From NCBI RefSeq assembly GCF_007830515.1, contig NZ_VLKT01000059.1, positions 1 to 41,030 on the forward strand: a stretch of 41,030 nucleotides of DNA, in the 5' to 3' direction. The DNA is from Mesorhizobium tianshanense. GTDB taxonomy: Bacteria > Pseudomonadota > Alphaproteobacteria > Rhizobiales > Rhizobiaceae. The notes beneath the pieces were generated by a model, which had not been told where the DNA came from, did not search any database, and was given only the letters and a program-made list of their open reading frames with translations. The number at the start of each line of letters is the position of its first letter. The first letter of the stretch is position 1. A program made the position numbers and the translations under genes. Positions 8,231 to 16,014 of this stretch are shown one piece after another.

Positions 8231-8469
8231 TCTTTGGCGGGCACGTCCTGCGCTTCTCGGACCTTGAGCGCGCAATCCCGGCAATCTCCCAGAAAATGCT
8301 GATCCAACAGCTTCGCCAGTTGGAGAAGGATGGGATCGTGCGGCGTATCGTCCACCATCAGGTGCCGCCAAAAGTCGAGTACTTCCTGATGGACTGGGGC
8401 CAAGCCCTATGCCCGGCTCTGGAGGCTCTGCTCACATGGGCTGCCCAGCGGGAAAGCACAGACGACTGA
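8230..8469 (+). pseudogene. HxlR-family regulator, N-terminus replaced by transposon end
   Basis: 79 codons match the second half of HxlR (MarR-like winged helix) regulators: LRFSDLERAIPAISQKMLIQ, QLRQLEKDGIV, VPPKVEYFL, then GQALCPALEALLTWAAQRE. Full proteins have about 110-130 residues and begin with a Cys-containing helix and a GGKW-type motif; that part is absent. The frame upstream is transposon DNA. The break falls at the outer end of the 38-bp terminal repeat, so the gene was cut by the Tn3 insertion or by a deletion extending from it. Confidence 0.8.
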
Positions 8470-8520
8470 CGCGCTGGTCCGTGTCGTCGGTGAATTCGTT
8501 GCCAGCCTCGGCCAACTCTG

Positions 8521-9003
8521 TTACGCGCCAAACAGCCGCCGGTCCCAGTAGACGGGCTGGTGCAGACTTGTCTGAATCCTTGAAAACTCCGGATGCGCCG
8601 GATTGATCAGCACATTGCACTCGAGGCGCGCCACGACACTCGGCACCAGCAGGATGACGCTGCGCCGTTCTAAACACCAGGTTTCGCCAAATTCCTTGCT
8701 CACCGTCGCCGGCATCGTATCCCAGCCGGGCAGTGACGGCTGGGAAAAGACCTCGTAGCTCAATCCACGCGGGATTGTGATTTCGATGTAGTGCTGGTTC
8801 GGCGGCAGTCGGCCGCTGCCATGCACCAGCTTTTCCAACAGGGCCGTCGAATAGTGCTCGCTGGTGTAGATGATAGGACTTCCGGGCGTGTTCCATCGCC
8901 CTGGCGCGATTGTCGAGCCGGTCGCGTCGAAGATCGGGTAGGTGCCGGCCGGATCGCCGATGCGAAACGACGATAGCGTGCGATCAAGAGCCTGCGCCGT
9001 CAC
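8521..9003 (-). CDS. RES-domain toxin
   Basis: 160 residues from a GTG start that overlaps the antitoxin stop by four bases (GTGA), indicating translational coupling. RES toxins of the MbcT/ParT group fold like ADP-ribosyltransferases and attack NAD+ or modify host proteins, arresting growth. Visible conserved parts are the N-terminal FRIGDPAGTYPIFDATGS, the Arg/Trp of GRWN, the Tyr of IIYTSEHYSTALLE, the Glu of LLEKLVH and the C-terminal Ser/His region (NVLINPAHPEFSRI). The length is normal. It is the downstream gene of a standard Xre/RES operon, antitoxin first. Confidence 0.92.
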   Translation of the reverse strand: MTAQALDRTLSSFRIGDPAGTYPIFDATGSTIAPGRWNTPGSPIIYTSEHYSTALLEKLVHGSGRLPPNQHYIEITIPRGLSYEVFSQPSLPGWDTMPATVSKEFGETWCLERRSVILLVPSVVARLECNVLINPAHPEFSRIQTSLHQPVYWDRRLFGA

Positions 9004-9431
9004 GCAGCACTGCCGTACTTCAGACCTGCGAGAATATCGACCACCATTTCGGCGCCGAACTCGCTCAGGAGAACGACATCGATCGGACGCTTGTCCTCAA
9101 TCATCGGGTGCGGCCGAAACAGGAAGTCGCGCGCTTCCCCTTCGTTCTGCCACACATCGACAGCAAGGCCCCAGACGCGCGCCACGCGGGCCAATCGTGT
9201 ACCCTCGTCCGGCGAGAGACGATGTACCGTTTTGCGCCGCTCGTAGGTCGCCTTGGGGATCAGCCGATATTTGAACTGAGCATCGCCAGGCGCTAGAAGA
9301 TGCGCAACGCGCTCGAGCGCCCCGATGGGAAGTCCATTCTCGATCCGGGAGATCAGCCCGAAAGGCGACCGTGACGCCACCTCTTTAACGGGCAGCCCCA
9401 ACACGTCGGCGACATTTCCGAACGCTAGCAT
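9000..9431 (-). CDS. Xre/MbcA/ParS-type antitoxin (DUF2384)
   Basis: 143 residues from ATG 9431, which has GAGAG just upstream. A longer reading from GTG 9470 is rejected because a good promoter (TTGCAC-17-TATATT, 9486-9458) would place the transcript start near 9451, inside that longer frame. The N-terminal part (GNVADVLGLPVKEVAS...) is Xre-like. The C-terminal part (about 75-143; LARVARVWGLAVDVWQNEGE, then RPIDVVLLSEFGAEMVVDIL) is the DUF2384 toxin-binding domain. The antitoxin neutralises the RES toxin and normally represses its own promoter. An inverted repeat covering the -10 box is the likely operator. Confidence 0.9.
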   Translation of the reverse strand: MLAFGNVADVLGLPVKEVASRSPFGLISRIENGLPIGALERVAHLLAPGDAQFKYRLIPKATYERRKTVHRLSPDEGTRLARVARVWGLAVDVWQNEGEARDFLFRPHPMIEDKRPIDVVLLSEFGAEMVVDILAGLKYGSAA

Positions 9432-9449
9432 TTCACTCTCTATTCCATT

Positions 9450-9486
9450 TGAGGCAAAATATAGCCTCACATGATGCGCCGTGCAA
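9450..9486 (-). promoter_or_regulatory. Promoter and operator of the Xre/RES operon
   Basis: On the minus strand TTGCAC (9486-9481), a 17-base spacer and TATATT (9463-9458) form a sigma-70-like promoter. The inverted repeat TGAGGC-N8-GCCTCA (9450-9469) encloses the -10 element, so a bound repressor would block polymerase. This arrangement matches autoregulation by a DUF2384 antitoxin. Confidence 0.65.
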
Positions 9487-9986
9487 GCCGCTGCATCAGC
9501 GCGAACCGATCGTCATCTTTGCAGTCGAGCCGCTCGCCCGCAATGCGCCCATCAGCATCGTCCCGACCGAAAACCGCCCTGCCCTCGCCTTCTCGGTGAG
9601 AACGCGCAGATAGCCGCCGGCCGGTTCGCTATGCCCCGACGACGACTGGTTCGATGTCTGTGCCCGCTGCAGAATGCACGCAATCACCACGGCGGCGAGA
9701 CCCATGACATGGCAGGCATCCTCACACGCGCAGATCACGTCACCGGTTGCTTGGTAGTGCGTTCGCCCGACCGGGCCACTCGACATACGAAGCGGAAAAT
9801 ACCATGTTCCTCACGGGGAAAGGGACTGATCTCGACGACCGCCTCCCTCGAACAGATCAAAGCTGGCAGCTTGCCGATTGATGTTCCTGTCAGTGAGACG
9901 CCGCAGGTGAAGCGCGCGTTTCGCCGATCTCACCAATTCCCCAAAGATAGGCTCGTAGCAGAACTTCCGGCTCCCGCTCCTCAATT
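9487..9986. other. 500-bp stretch without a recognisable gene
   Basis: No complete gene is seen. Short coding-looking pieces occur, for example a plus-strand fragment reading ...EPIVIFAVEPLARNAPIS from about 9500 to a stop near 9612, and another reading ...YEAENTMFLTGKG around 9785-9880. Neither could be placed in a family. They look like decayed remnants between the two toxin-antitoxin-like operons. Confidence 0.4.
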
Positions 9987-10406
9987 TCAGCGGCTGACCT
10001 CGATGTCGTTATCTGCGCACCAGGTCTTGAACGCTTCTTCCGTGGCTTTTTGCTCGAAATCGTACCATCGATCAACGGCGCCTCTGTGCTCCAACAGATC
10101 CTTGAAGCGGGCATAGGCACCCGCCCGGCTGAAGATCTCCCGAACCTTGTCATAATCGTCGGGCAGGTGGTGGCGCGCGAATGTCAGTACCAGCGGCTTG
10201 CCAAGATCGAGTTCTCTCTTGTCGGGGACAGGGATGTATTGCTCGCTGTCCTCGACGTCGTCAGGCAGTTCTTCGAGATCGTCCGCCCAATCGGAATGCC
10301 AGTAGATCTTGCCTGTCTCCTTGCACAGATAGGCCGTATTTTCGCCGCTTCCGCCGGAACTCACGAATTCCAACGCCTCCAGAAGCTCGCTGAAGTTGAC
10401 TGCCAT
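9987..10406 (-). CDS. UPF0158 family protein
   Basis: 139 residues from ATG 10406; ATG 10424 and ATG 10484 are alternatives. A promoter-like pair (TTTGCG-17-TATATA, 10469-10441) would start transcription near 10434 and so excludes the 10484 start. The protein begins MAVNFSELLEALEFVSSGG, then AYLCKETGKIYWHSD, a very acidic segment (DDLEELPDDVEDSEQYI) and the C-terminal block with FKDLLEHRGAVDRWYDFEQK, which is the UPF0158 pattern. The function is unknown. It lies among toxin-antitoxin genes, so a role as an acidic antitoxin-like or stress protein is conceivable, but this rests on context only. Confidence 0.8.
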   Translation of the reverse strand: MAVNFSELLEALEFVSSGGSGENTAYLCKETGKIYWHSDWADDLEELPDDVEDSEQYIPVPDKRELDLGKPLVLTFARHHLPDDYDKVREIFSRAGAYARFKDLLEHRGAVDRWYDFEQKATEEAFKTWCADNDIEVSR

Positions 10407-10440
10407 CCCAATCTCGCTGCGCATGAGCGTGTCGTCGCCG

Positions 10441-10469
10441 TATATAACCCGACCTAATCGGGCGCAAAT
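10441..10469 (-). promoter_or_regulatory. Promoter with palindrome before the UPF0158 gene
   Basis: Minus strand TTTGCG (10469-10464), 17 bases, TATATA (10446-10441). The spacer carries the inverted repeat CCCGA-N5-TCGGG (10448-10462). A palindrome lying between -35 and -10 suggests repression by a dimeric regulator, possibly a neighbouring antitoxin-like protein. Confidence 0.45.
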
Positions 10470-10487
10470 GTAGGAGTCTCCCATAGC

Positions 10488-10808
10488 CTACATGAGGGGT
10501 CCGGCCATCACGTGCAGAATATGTTTGTCAGAGACCCGGTTGATCCGTTTGTTCAGTGCCCGCCCAGCGGTGCCTAGGCAGTGCTGCGAGACCTGTGATG
10601 GCCTTGCCCAGGCGGATATCCTGTTGGAGTTGTCAGCAAACCAGAGTTCAATTTCGGCCGGATCGAGCGTGTCGACACAAGCGGACGGCGGTATGGCGCA
10701 GCCGGATTCTCGGATCGCGCGGATATTGTGCTGATAACGCCGGACTCGCTCCTTTATCGGAAGCTCCGGTCCGTGTTTCAGCAGCTTGTCCTTCGGCCAG
10801 GTCGGCAT
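10488..10808 (-). CDS. Hypothetical protein downstream of abiE
   Basis: 106 residues from ATG 10808 (MPTWPKDKLLKHGPELPIKE); the frame extends further upstream into the abiEii gene. The sequence looks coding, with a basic N-terminal helix (ERVRRYQHNIRAIRESG) and LDPAEIELWFADNSNRISAW in the middle. No family was recognised. It begins 17 bases after the abiEii remnant on the same strand and may have been co-transcribed with abiE. Confidence 0.45.
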   Translation of the reverse strand: MPTWPKDKLLKHGPELPIKERVRRYQHNIRAIRESGCAIPPSACVDTLDPAEIELWFADNSNRISAWARPSQVSQHCLGTAGRALNKRINRVSDKHILHVMAGPLM

Positions 10809-10825
10809 CGCGCGTCCAAGTCTGT

Positions 10826-11733
10826 TCACAACCTGAGCTTGGCGTTGGCTTGCTCCTGAATCTGCCGGCACCGCTCGATGAGAACATCGAATGGCTCGGC
10901 GTCATCAAGCAACAGCCCATCGTCCACCATCTTGCGATAATCTTCAACCAGCAATTCCAAGGCCGAACCGTCAGGTACGAGGGACAATGCGCCTGATACT
11001 GCCGCCTGATAGTCGATCAAATCACCGGCGCTGTCTTTCTCGGGGAAGAACGTGGTCTTGTGGCGGGCAACGGCCATGGCGATTTCAGTGTCCGCGATAG
11101 CCCGGGCCGCATAGCCTGCTTCGCCAAGGCGTGAGATATCGTGCCAGTGCCGAGCAAAGCGCTCAGCGCCCCGAAATCGCCCTTGGGCGCAAAACACGTG
11201 AATGGCTGTCGCCTTTTCCCAGAAAGTCCGTTCGGCTTTCATGACGTGCGGCCATGCACTGGGAAACGTCAATTCCGGGATGTATGCCGCGGCATCAGAA
11301 ACGACGGGCAATACCTCCCACGGTTCTCCCGTCGCAGGGGCGCCGAATTCAAGCATGACGGCTGGCCGAACGTATCCCGTCCCGATTCCGAGCGGCTCAT
11401 ATCGGATGAAAAGATTGCCTTTCTCTGCCACCGCGTCGGCCGAAAGGTTGGCCTCTGTGAGGGCGGCCGCCATGATCGGCAGGGCGTCCGTGCGCACCCA
11501 TTGGCCAAGGCGGGCTCGGATCTCCCTGGTCCATCGTCTCTCCTGGCTCCGCGACGTCGGTATGGCGTCCGGGCTATCGCCGATCAAATCCCCCCGCAAT
11601 CGCACGAATGGAGGGCCCAGACGACCCAGACGTCTTTTTCGAGGAGATGGACAGGTCGTCCCGAAGCGGCGGCAGCCACTTCCAGCGCCTCCCTGCGATC
11701 TGCCGATGGAAGGCGAAGAAAGTGCTCAGCCAT
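10826..11733 (-). pseudogene. abiEii: AbiEii-type nucleotidyltransferase toxin, active site lost
   Basis: The gene starts at ATG 11733, overlapping the abiEi stop by 8 bases as in type IV toxin-antitoxin operons. The first 43 codons (MAEHFLRLPSADRREALEVA...LLEKDVWVVWALHS) match the AbiEii/AbiGii N-terminus, then run into a stop within six codons. The rest resumes in another frame as GDLIGDSPDAIPTSRSQE and continues to a normal C-terminus (258 codons). Family members of about 340 residues have some 40 residues between these points, holding the GG/GS-T-L and RFSED-x-D catalytic motifs; none of that is present. A run of six G at about 11590-11595 also suggests a one-base slip. The toxin should be inactive. 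Confidence 0.8.
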
Positions 11734-12322
11734 GGGTGACAAGCTGGCTCACCTGCTCGGCAAGCCAGGTCGGCATGCGAGGTCTGGCGCTCGCGATCTC
11801 TTTAAGGACCGGACTGGGAAGACGTTGACGCAGAGTTTGCAGCGCCATCGGTGCTGCGCTCTTTCTCAGCCAGGCAAGCGCCCGAATTGCTTCACCAGCA
11901 GGTTTGTCGGTCATTTCGAGTTGCCATGCCGGAGCATGCCTAAGCTCTATAGTCTGATTGCCAAGCTTGAACTGACGGCTGCGCCCTGAGGTAAGATAGA
12001 CCGAACGCGCTGGCACCTGTGTCGTGAGGCCGAGCGCGTTTGCCGCTGCTGCACCATGTGGGGCGATGAGTTCCCCCGATGAGGCCGCGAGGCCACGCAG
12101 GACCGTCTCGACCGACGGCGGCCGGGCGCCGAAGCGAGATGTGACCGGCTGTACGTACCGGCCGCGGCCTGCCCGCAGCAGTCGTCCGCGTTGAACGAGA
12201 CGAGACAACGACTGGTCGACAGCGGCACGCGAGCCAAGATGCAGCAGTTCCTTCGCGGAAATCGGAGTGCCCTCGGGCAACTCGGCCACGTGCTTCAGGA
12301 TGCTTGCAGTCAACTTTTCCAT
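11726..12322 (-). CDS. abiEi: AbiEi-family antitoxin (DUF6088 type)
   Basis: 198 residues from ATG 12322. An N-terminal winged helix (about 1-60; LPEGTPISAKELLHLGSRAA, then LVQRGRLLRAGRGRYV) is followed by the AbiEi C-terminal region (SGELIAPHGAAAANALGLTT, VYLTSGRSRQFKLGNQTIEL). AbiEi proteins bind inverted repeats in their own promoter and neutralise the AbiEii nucleotidyltransferase. The gene looks intact although its toxin partner is broken. A promoter and an inverted repeat lie directly upstream. Confidence 0.85.
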   Translation of the reverse strand: MEKLTASILKHVAELPEGTPISAKELLHLGSRAAVDQSLSRLVQRGRLLRAGRGRYVQPVTSRFGARPPSVETVLRGLAASSGELIAPHGAAAANALGLTTQVPARSVYLTSGRSRQFKLGNQTIELRHAPAWQLEMTDKPAGEAIRALAWLRKSAAPMALQTLRQRLPSPVLKEIASARPRMPTWLAEQVSQLVTHG

Positions 12323-12333
12323 GTTTTATCCAT

Positions 12334-12369
12334 TGTCAGAAACTTAGGCGATTTTCCGACATTTTTCAA
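12334..12369 (-). promoter_or_regulatory. Promoter and operator of abiE
   Basis: On the minus strand TTGAAA (12369-12364), a 17-base spacer and TAAGTT (12346-12341) form a promoter. The inverted repeat TGTCAGAAA (12334-12342) / TTTCCGACA (12353-12361), one mismatch, brackets the -10 box. AbiEi repressors are known to bind paired repeats at this kind of position. Confidence 0.55.
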
Positions 12370-12788
12370 TGCCAGGGGACTCGCTTTGGGCGGTGATTGA
12401 GTTTCGCGACTGGCAAGGGCAGCGCTCTGGCCAGTCCCTCGCTCTGGCGCAGGCGAAGCCCGAACACACAACCCAGCGTCAGGACTGTCTCAATGGCAAG
12501 ATCGGCAAAGCGGGGCTGACCGTGTCTTTCGCCTTGGCGCCCGCCATGCGGCCAAGGCTTGCGAGGTCACCCCAACGTCAAGCTGCCCGCCGCCGCAGGC
12601 CTGCCTCCTACGCCGGCCAGTTCGTCACTCTGTACTTCATCTCGGTATTCGATGACGGCGGCTGGCATTGTGTTTGAACGGCATCAGGCGAAGAGCGTCT
12701 GGTTTGCGATCGCATCCGCCTATCGACAAAGCCTTACAATCGATCAAAGCACCAAAGCCCAGCCCCTTTGGAAGCTGTGCTTAGCCAG
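12370..12788. other. 420-bp gap without a supported gene
   Basis: A plus-strand frame is open from 12369 to 12677 but its composition (Arg/Ala/Gln-rich low-complexity translation) does not look like a working protein, and no family was recognised. No promoter or repeat stands out. It probably contains decayed DNA between the abiE locus and the 3' end of the dehydrogenase gene. Confidence 0.4.
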
Positions 12789-14069
12789 CTACACCCGATC
12801 GAACCGTAGCGCGGCTGCACGGCGATGCCCCTCAAGGCCTTCGCTGGCGCTTTGACGTATTGCCGGTGGGGCAACCGCTTCAACCCCGCGCCTGTCGAGC
12901 CACTGGTGGGTGCAGATCTTGACGTAGGAGCCAACCCAAAGACCGCCCGTATAGCGTCCTGCCCGCATCGTTGGCAGGGTGTGGTTGGTTCCGCAGCATT
13001 TGTCGGAGTAGACCACGCTGGCCAGCGGCCCGATAAAAAGGGAGCCGTAGTTTCTCAGCTTCGCCGCCGTCGCATGCGGGTCGGACGTATGCACCTGAAG
13101 GTGCTCGGCGGCGATCATATCCGAGTAGGCGATCATGGTGGCCTCGTCGTCGCAAATGACGATCTCGCCGAAATCGCGCCAAGCCGCCCCTGCCACGCTC
13201 GCGGTCGGCAGGTCGGCAAGTTGGCGCTCAACTTGCTTTTCCGTATCTCTGGCAAGTATCTCGTCGGTGGTAATGAGACCGACGCGGGTACGCACGTCGT
13301 GTTCGGCCTGGGCGAGCAGGTCGGTGGCGATCATGGCCGCGTCCCCGCTTGCATCGGCGACGACGTAGATTTCGCTCGGGCCGGCCAACTGATCAATGCC
13401 GACCTGGCCGAAGACCTGCCGCTTGGCTTCGTTCACGTAGGCGTTGCCGGGACCGACGACCTTGTCGACGGTCGGAATGGACTCCGTACCGTAGGCCATT
13501 GCGGCGATTGCCTGAGCTCCTCCGACCCGAAAAATGCGATTAGCGCCGGAGAGATGGCAGCCGGCAATCATCGCATGATGGGCGTTGGGCGGCAGACAGG
13601 CGATCACCTCGTCGCAGCCGGCGACCTTTGCCGGTACGATCGTCATGATCGGCGCAGAAAGCAGCGGATACCGGCCGCCCGGCACATAGGCGCCTATTCG
13701 CTCGATCGGAATGACCCGATGACCGAGGTGAAGCCCCGGCAAGGTTTCAATCTCGAGCGGCAGAATCGTTTGAAGTTGCGCCTGCGCGAAGGCCCGCACT
13801 TGCTGGATGGCAAAGCGCGTGTCGGCGGCAGTCTGCGCGTCGAGCCCGGCCACTGCCGCCTCCCGATCCGGCAGACTCACTTCGAAACTGTCGATTTCCG
13901 CCTGGTCGAAAGCGCGGGTGTATTCCCTCAGTGCTGCATCGCCGCGAGAGCGAACGCCCGTAATTACTTCCCTGACAGTCTGCTCGATCCTTGCAGCGTC
14001 CTGAGAACCGTGCTCGACCGGTACTTTCAGATGGCGGACTTTCCGACCCAGTTCTTTGTCGAACGGCAT
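12789..14069 (-). CDS. Histidinol-dehydrogenase-like enzyme (HpsN-like)
   Basis: 426 residues, full length, from ATG 14069 with GGAGG upstream. It is an NAD-dependent alcohol dehydrogenase of the HisD fold that oxidises a primary alcohol to a carboxylate in two steps. Visible are the nucleotide region (GAYVPGGRYPLLSAPIMTIV), VGGAQAIAAMAYGT, VVGPGNAYV, the Gln/His pair (LLAQAEHDVRTRV), the Glu/His pair (AAEHLQVHT) and DKCCGTNHTLPT. There are no his genes around it. Instead it sits beside an XRE-cupin regulator and a polyamine-type ABC importer, which points to a catabolic paralogue such as sulfopropanediol 3-dehydrogenase (HpsN) or an amino-alcohol dehydrogenase. The substrate cannot be read from the sequence. 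Confidence 0.85.
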   Translation of the reverse strand: MPFDKELGRKVRHLKVPVEHGSQDAARIEQTVREVITGVRSRGDAALREYTRAFDQAEIDSFEVSLPDREAAVAGLDAQTAADTRFAIQQVRAFAQAQLQTILPLEIETLPGLHLGHRVIPIERIGAYVPGGRYPLLSAPIMTIVPAKVAGCDEVIACLPPNAHHAMIAGCHLSGANRIFRVGGAQAIAAMAYGTESIPTVDKVVGPGNAYVNEAKRQVFGQVGIDQLAGPSEIYVVADASGDAAMIATDLLAQAEHDVRTRVGLITTDEILARDTEKQVERQLADLPTASVAGAAWRDFGEIVICDDEATMIAYSDMIAAEHLQVHTSDPHATAAKLRNYGSLFIGPLASVVYSDKCCGTNHTLPTMRAGRYTGGLWVGSYVKICTHQWLDRRGVEAVAPPAIRQSASEGLEGHRRAAALRFDRV

Positions 14070-14214
14070 TCTTCCTCCATGCTCTTCAATGCCACTTGTC
14101 GCGACCGATTGTGTTTGAACGCCGCCGAGCCCGCAATCGGCTGCTTCGGTTCGTCTAGTATCCTCACCAGTTCCAGATTATGGTCGAAGCCCAAACAGCG
14201 TGGGCCGTGTGGAT

Positions 14215-14763
14215 ATGTCCAAGATCGGCGAACATCTCCGAGAGCTTCGTCGCCGACGTAATCTGGGCGTGCGGGAACTCGCCGCGCGATCAGGCATTTC
14301 GCATTCCACCATCTCGCTGATCGAGCGCGACCGCATCAGTCCGACGGTCGACACGCTTGCGGCTGTCCTTGACGCGCTCGGCACGACGCTGCCGGGTTTC
14401 TTTTCCGGCATCCGGTCGAACCTGCCCTATTCGCCTTTCTATCCAACCGGAGACTGCGCTGAAATCGGGAATTCGGAATCCGTCTCCTATCGGATGATCG
14501 GTATCAACTTTCCAAACCGGCACCTTTTGATGATGCGGGAGACCTACGCTCCGAGCGCGGATTCGGGCGATGCGTTTGAACACAACGCGCAGGAGGCAGG
14601 CATCGTCGTGGCTGGCGCTGTAGAGGTCACCGTCGGCAATCAGAGCAGAGTCCTAACACCCGGGGATGGCTATTATTTCGACAGCCGCGTTCCTCACCGC
14701 TTTCGCAACATGGCTGATACGCCGAGCGAGATCATCAGCGCGGTCACGCCGCCCACATATTGA
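14215..14763 (+). CDS. XRE-family regulator with C-terminal cupin domain
   Basis: 182 residues from ATG 14215; GTG 14200 in the same frame is an alternative and neither has a strong ribosome site. An N-terminal helix-turn-helix (about 1-58; IGEHLRELRRRRNLGVRELA, then SGISHSTISLIERDRISPTV) is joined to a C-terminal cupin (about 100-175; EHNAQEAGIVVAGAVEVTVG, then LTPGDGYYFDSRVPHRFRN). This is the PuuR/SutR-like architecture, in which the cupin senses a small metabolite. It is divergent from the dehydrogenase gene (146 bases between starts) and 97 bases upstream of the importer genes, so it probably controls both. Confidence 0.9.
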   Translation: MSKIGEHLRELRRRRNLGVRELAARSGISHSTISLIERDRISPTVDTLAAVLDALGTTLPGFFSGIRSNLPYSPFYPTGDCAEIGNSESVSYRMIGINFPNRHLLMMRETYAPSADSGDAFEHNAQEAGIVVAGAVEVTVGNQSRVLTPGDGYYFDSRVPHRFRNMADTPSEIISAVTPPTY

Positions 14764-14860
14764 GTTCATTATATTCACCGCGCTCCGAGGACCGCTGCAT
14801 AGAAACTGTTTACAGGGAAGCACCTTGTGCTTTCCTATGCTCGTCCAGAGGAGAACAAGG

Positions 14861-15919
14861 ATGAAGGCCATGACTCTAAAGAGAGCAACAAGCGTTTTCG
14901 GCGCGGCAACCCTGGCATTGTCAATTGTGGCAGGAAGCGCCGCAGCCCGCGACCTAACCATCGTGTCCTGGGGCGGCAACTATCAGGAAGCGCAAAAGAA
15001 GATCTATTTCGAACCGTTCAGCCAAAAGACCGGTAAGCCGGTGCTCGACGAGAGCTGGGACGGCGGCATCGGAGTGATCGCGGCAAAGGTGAAGGCGGGC
15101 ACGCCCAACTGGGACGTCGTTCAAGTCGAGACGGAAGAACTCGAACTCGGCTGCATGGATGGTTTCTACGAAACGATTGACTGGGACAAGGTCGGCGGCA
15201 AGGACAAGTTCCTCGACGCGGCAGTCCACGAATGCGGCGTCGGAGCCATCGTCTGGTCGACCGCGCTCAGCTATGACGCGGACCGCCTCAAGGAAGCGCC
15301 AACCTCCTGGAACGATTTCTGGGACACCACGAAATTCCCCGGCAAACGTGGCTTCCGCCGCGGGCCGAAATACTCGCTCGAGTTTGCCCTGATGGCGGAC
15401 GGGGTCAAACCGACCGATGTCTATGGCGTGCTGCGCACGCCCGAAGGTGTCGACCGCGCCTTTAAGAAGCTCGGTGATATCAAGGCTGACATCGTCTGGT
15501 GGGAAGCCGGGGCGCAGCCGCTCCAGCTGCTGGCCTCCGGCGAAGTGGCCATGACCACCGCCTATAACGGGCGCATCTCCGGCATCAACAAGACCGAAGG
15601 CAAGAACTTCAAAATCGTGTGGCCAGGCAGCATCTATGCCATCGACAGCTGGGTGATCCTGAAGGGCAGCCCCAACACGGATGCGGCGATGGACTTCATA
15701 GCGTTTGCCAGCCAGCCCGAGAACCAGTCCCAGTTGCCGGAACACATCGCCTACGGTCTGCCGCAGAAGGACGCCGCGGCATTGGTGCCAGCCGAACAGG
15801 CCGCGGAACTGCCGACCGCGGAGGCCAATCTGGCCGAGGCGGTGGCGCTCGACGGCGCCTTCTGGGTCGACAATATCGAGGAACTTACAAGCCGCTTCAA
15901 TGCCTGGCTTGCGGAGTGA
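14861..15919 (+). CDS. ABC transporter substrate-binding protein, PotD/spermidine-putrescine type
   Basis: 352 residues from ATG 14861, preceded by AGAGGAGAAC. A signal peptide of about 28 residues ends AGSAAA before RDLTIVSWGGNYQEAQ, the usual start of this class of periplasmic binding proteins. Later landmarks are YDADRLKEAPTSWNDFWDT, WWEAGAQPLQLLASGEVAM and YAIDSWVILKGSPN. It captures the substrate for the importer encoded by the next three genes. The acidic polyamine-binding residues could not be checked by eye, so the ligand may be a different amino compound. Confidence 0.9.
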   Translation: MKAMTLKRATSVFGAATLALSIVAGSAAARDLTIVSWGGNYQEAQKKIYFEPFSQKTGKPVLDESWDGGIGVIAAKVKAGTPNWDVVQVETEELELGCMDGFYETIDWDKVGGKDKFLDAAVHECGVGAIVWSTALSYDADRLKEAPTSWNDFWDTTKFPGKRGFRRGPKYSLEFALMADGVKPTDVYGVLRTPEGVDRAFKKLGDIKADIVWWEAGAQPLQLLASGEVAMTTAYNGRISGINKTEGKNFKIVWPGSIYAIDSWVILKGSPNTDAAMDFIAFASQPENQSQLPEHIAYGLPQKDAAALVPAEQAAELPTAEANLAEAVALDGAFWVDNIEELTSRFNAWLAE

Positions 15920-15932
15920 ACTCACGCTACAG

Positions 15933-15962
15933 ATGATCCGCCAACAGAGGTTGGCGGATCAT
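15933..15962 (+). terminator. Hairpin between binding-protein and ATPase genes
   Basis: A perfect 13-base inverted repeat (ATGATCCGCCAAC / GTTGGCGGATCAT) with an AGAG loop, 13 bases after the binding-protein stop. There is no long T run, so it is more likely an attenuating or mRNA-stabilising hairpin that keeps the binding protein more abundant than the downstream subunits. Confidence 0.7.
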
Positions 15963-16014
15963 TCGCTTTGCGGGAAGGTTGCGCCGGGGCGCTCCATAAC
16001 GACGAGAGGGATGT

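Noticed and set aside
12789..14069. Assignment as the biosynthetic hisD
   Set aside because: No histidine genes nearby; transporter and XRE-cupin context and the DKCCGTNH variation suggest a catabolic paralogue.
12825..14261. 478-codon plus-strand open frame
   Set aside because: It is the mirror of the well-supported dehydrogenase gene on the minus strand; its translation is Arg/Gly/His-rich without motifs.
14954..15925. 323-codon minus-strand open frame
   Set aside because: Antisense of the binding-protein gene, which has a signal peptide, ribosome site and family motifs.
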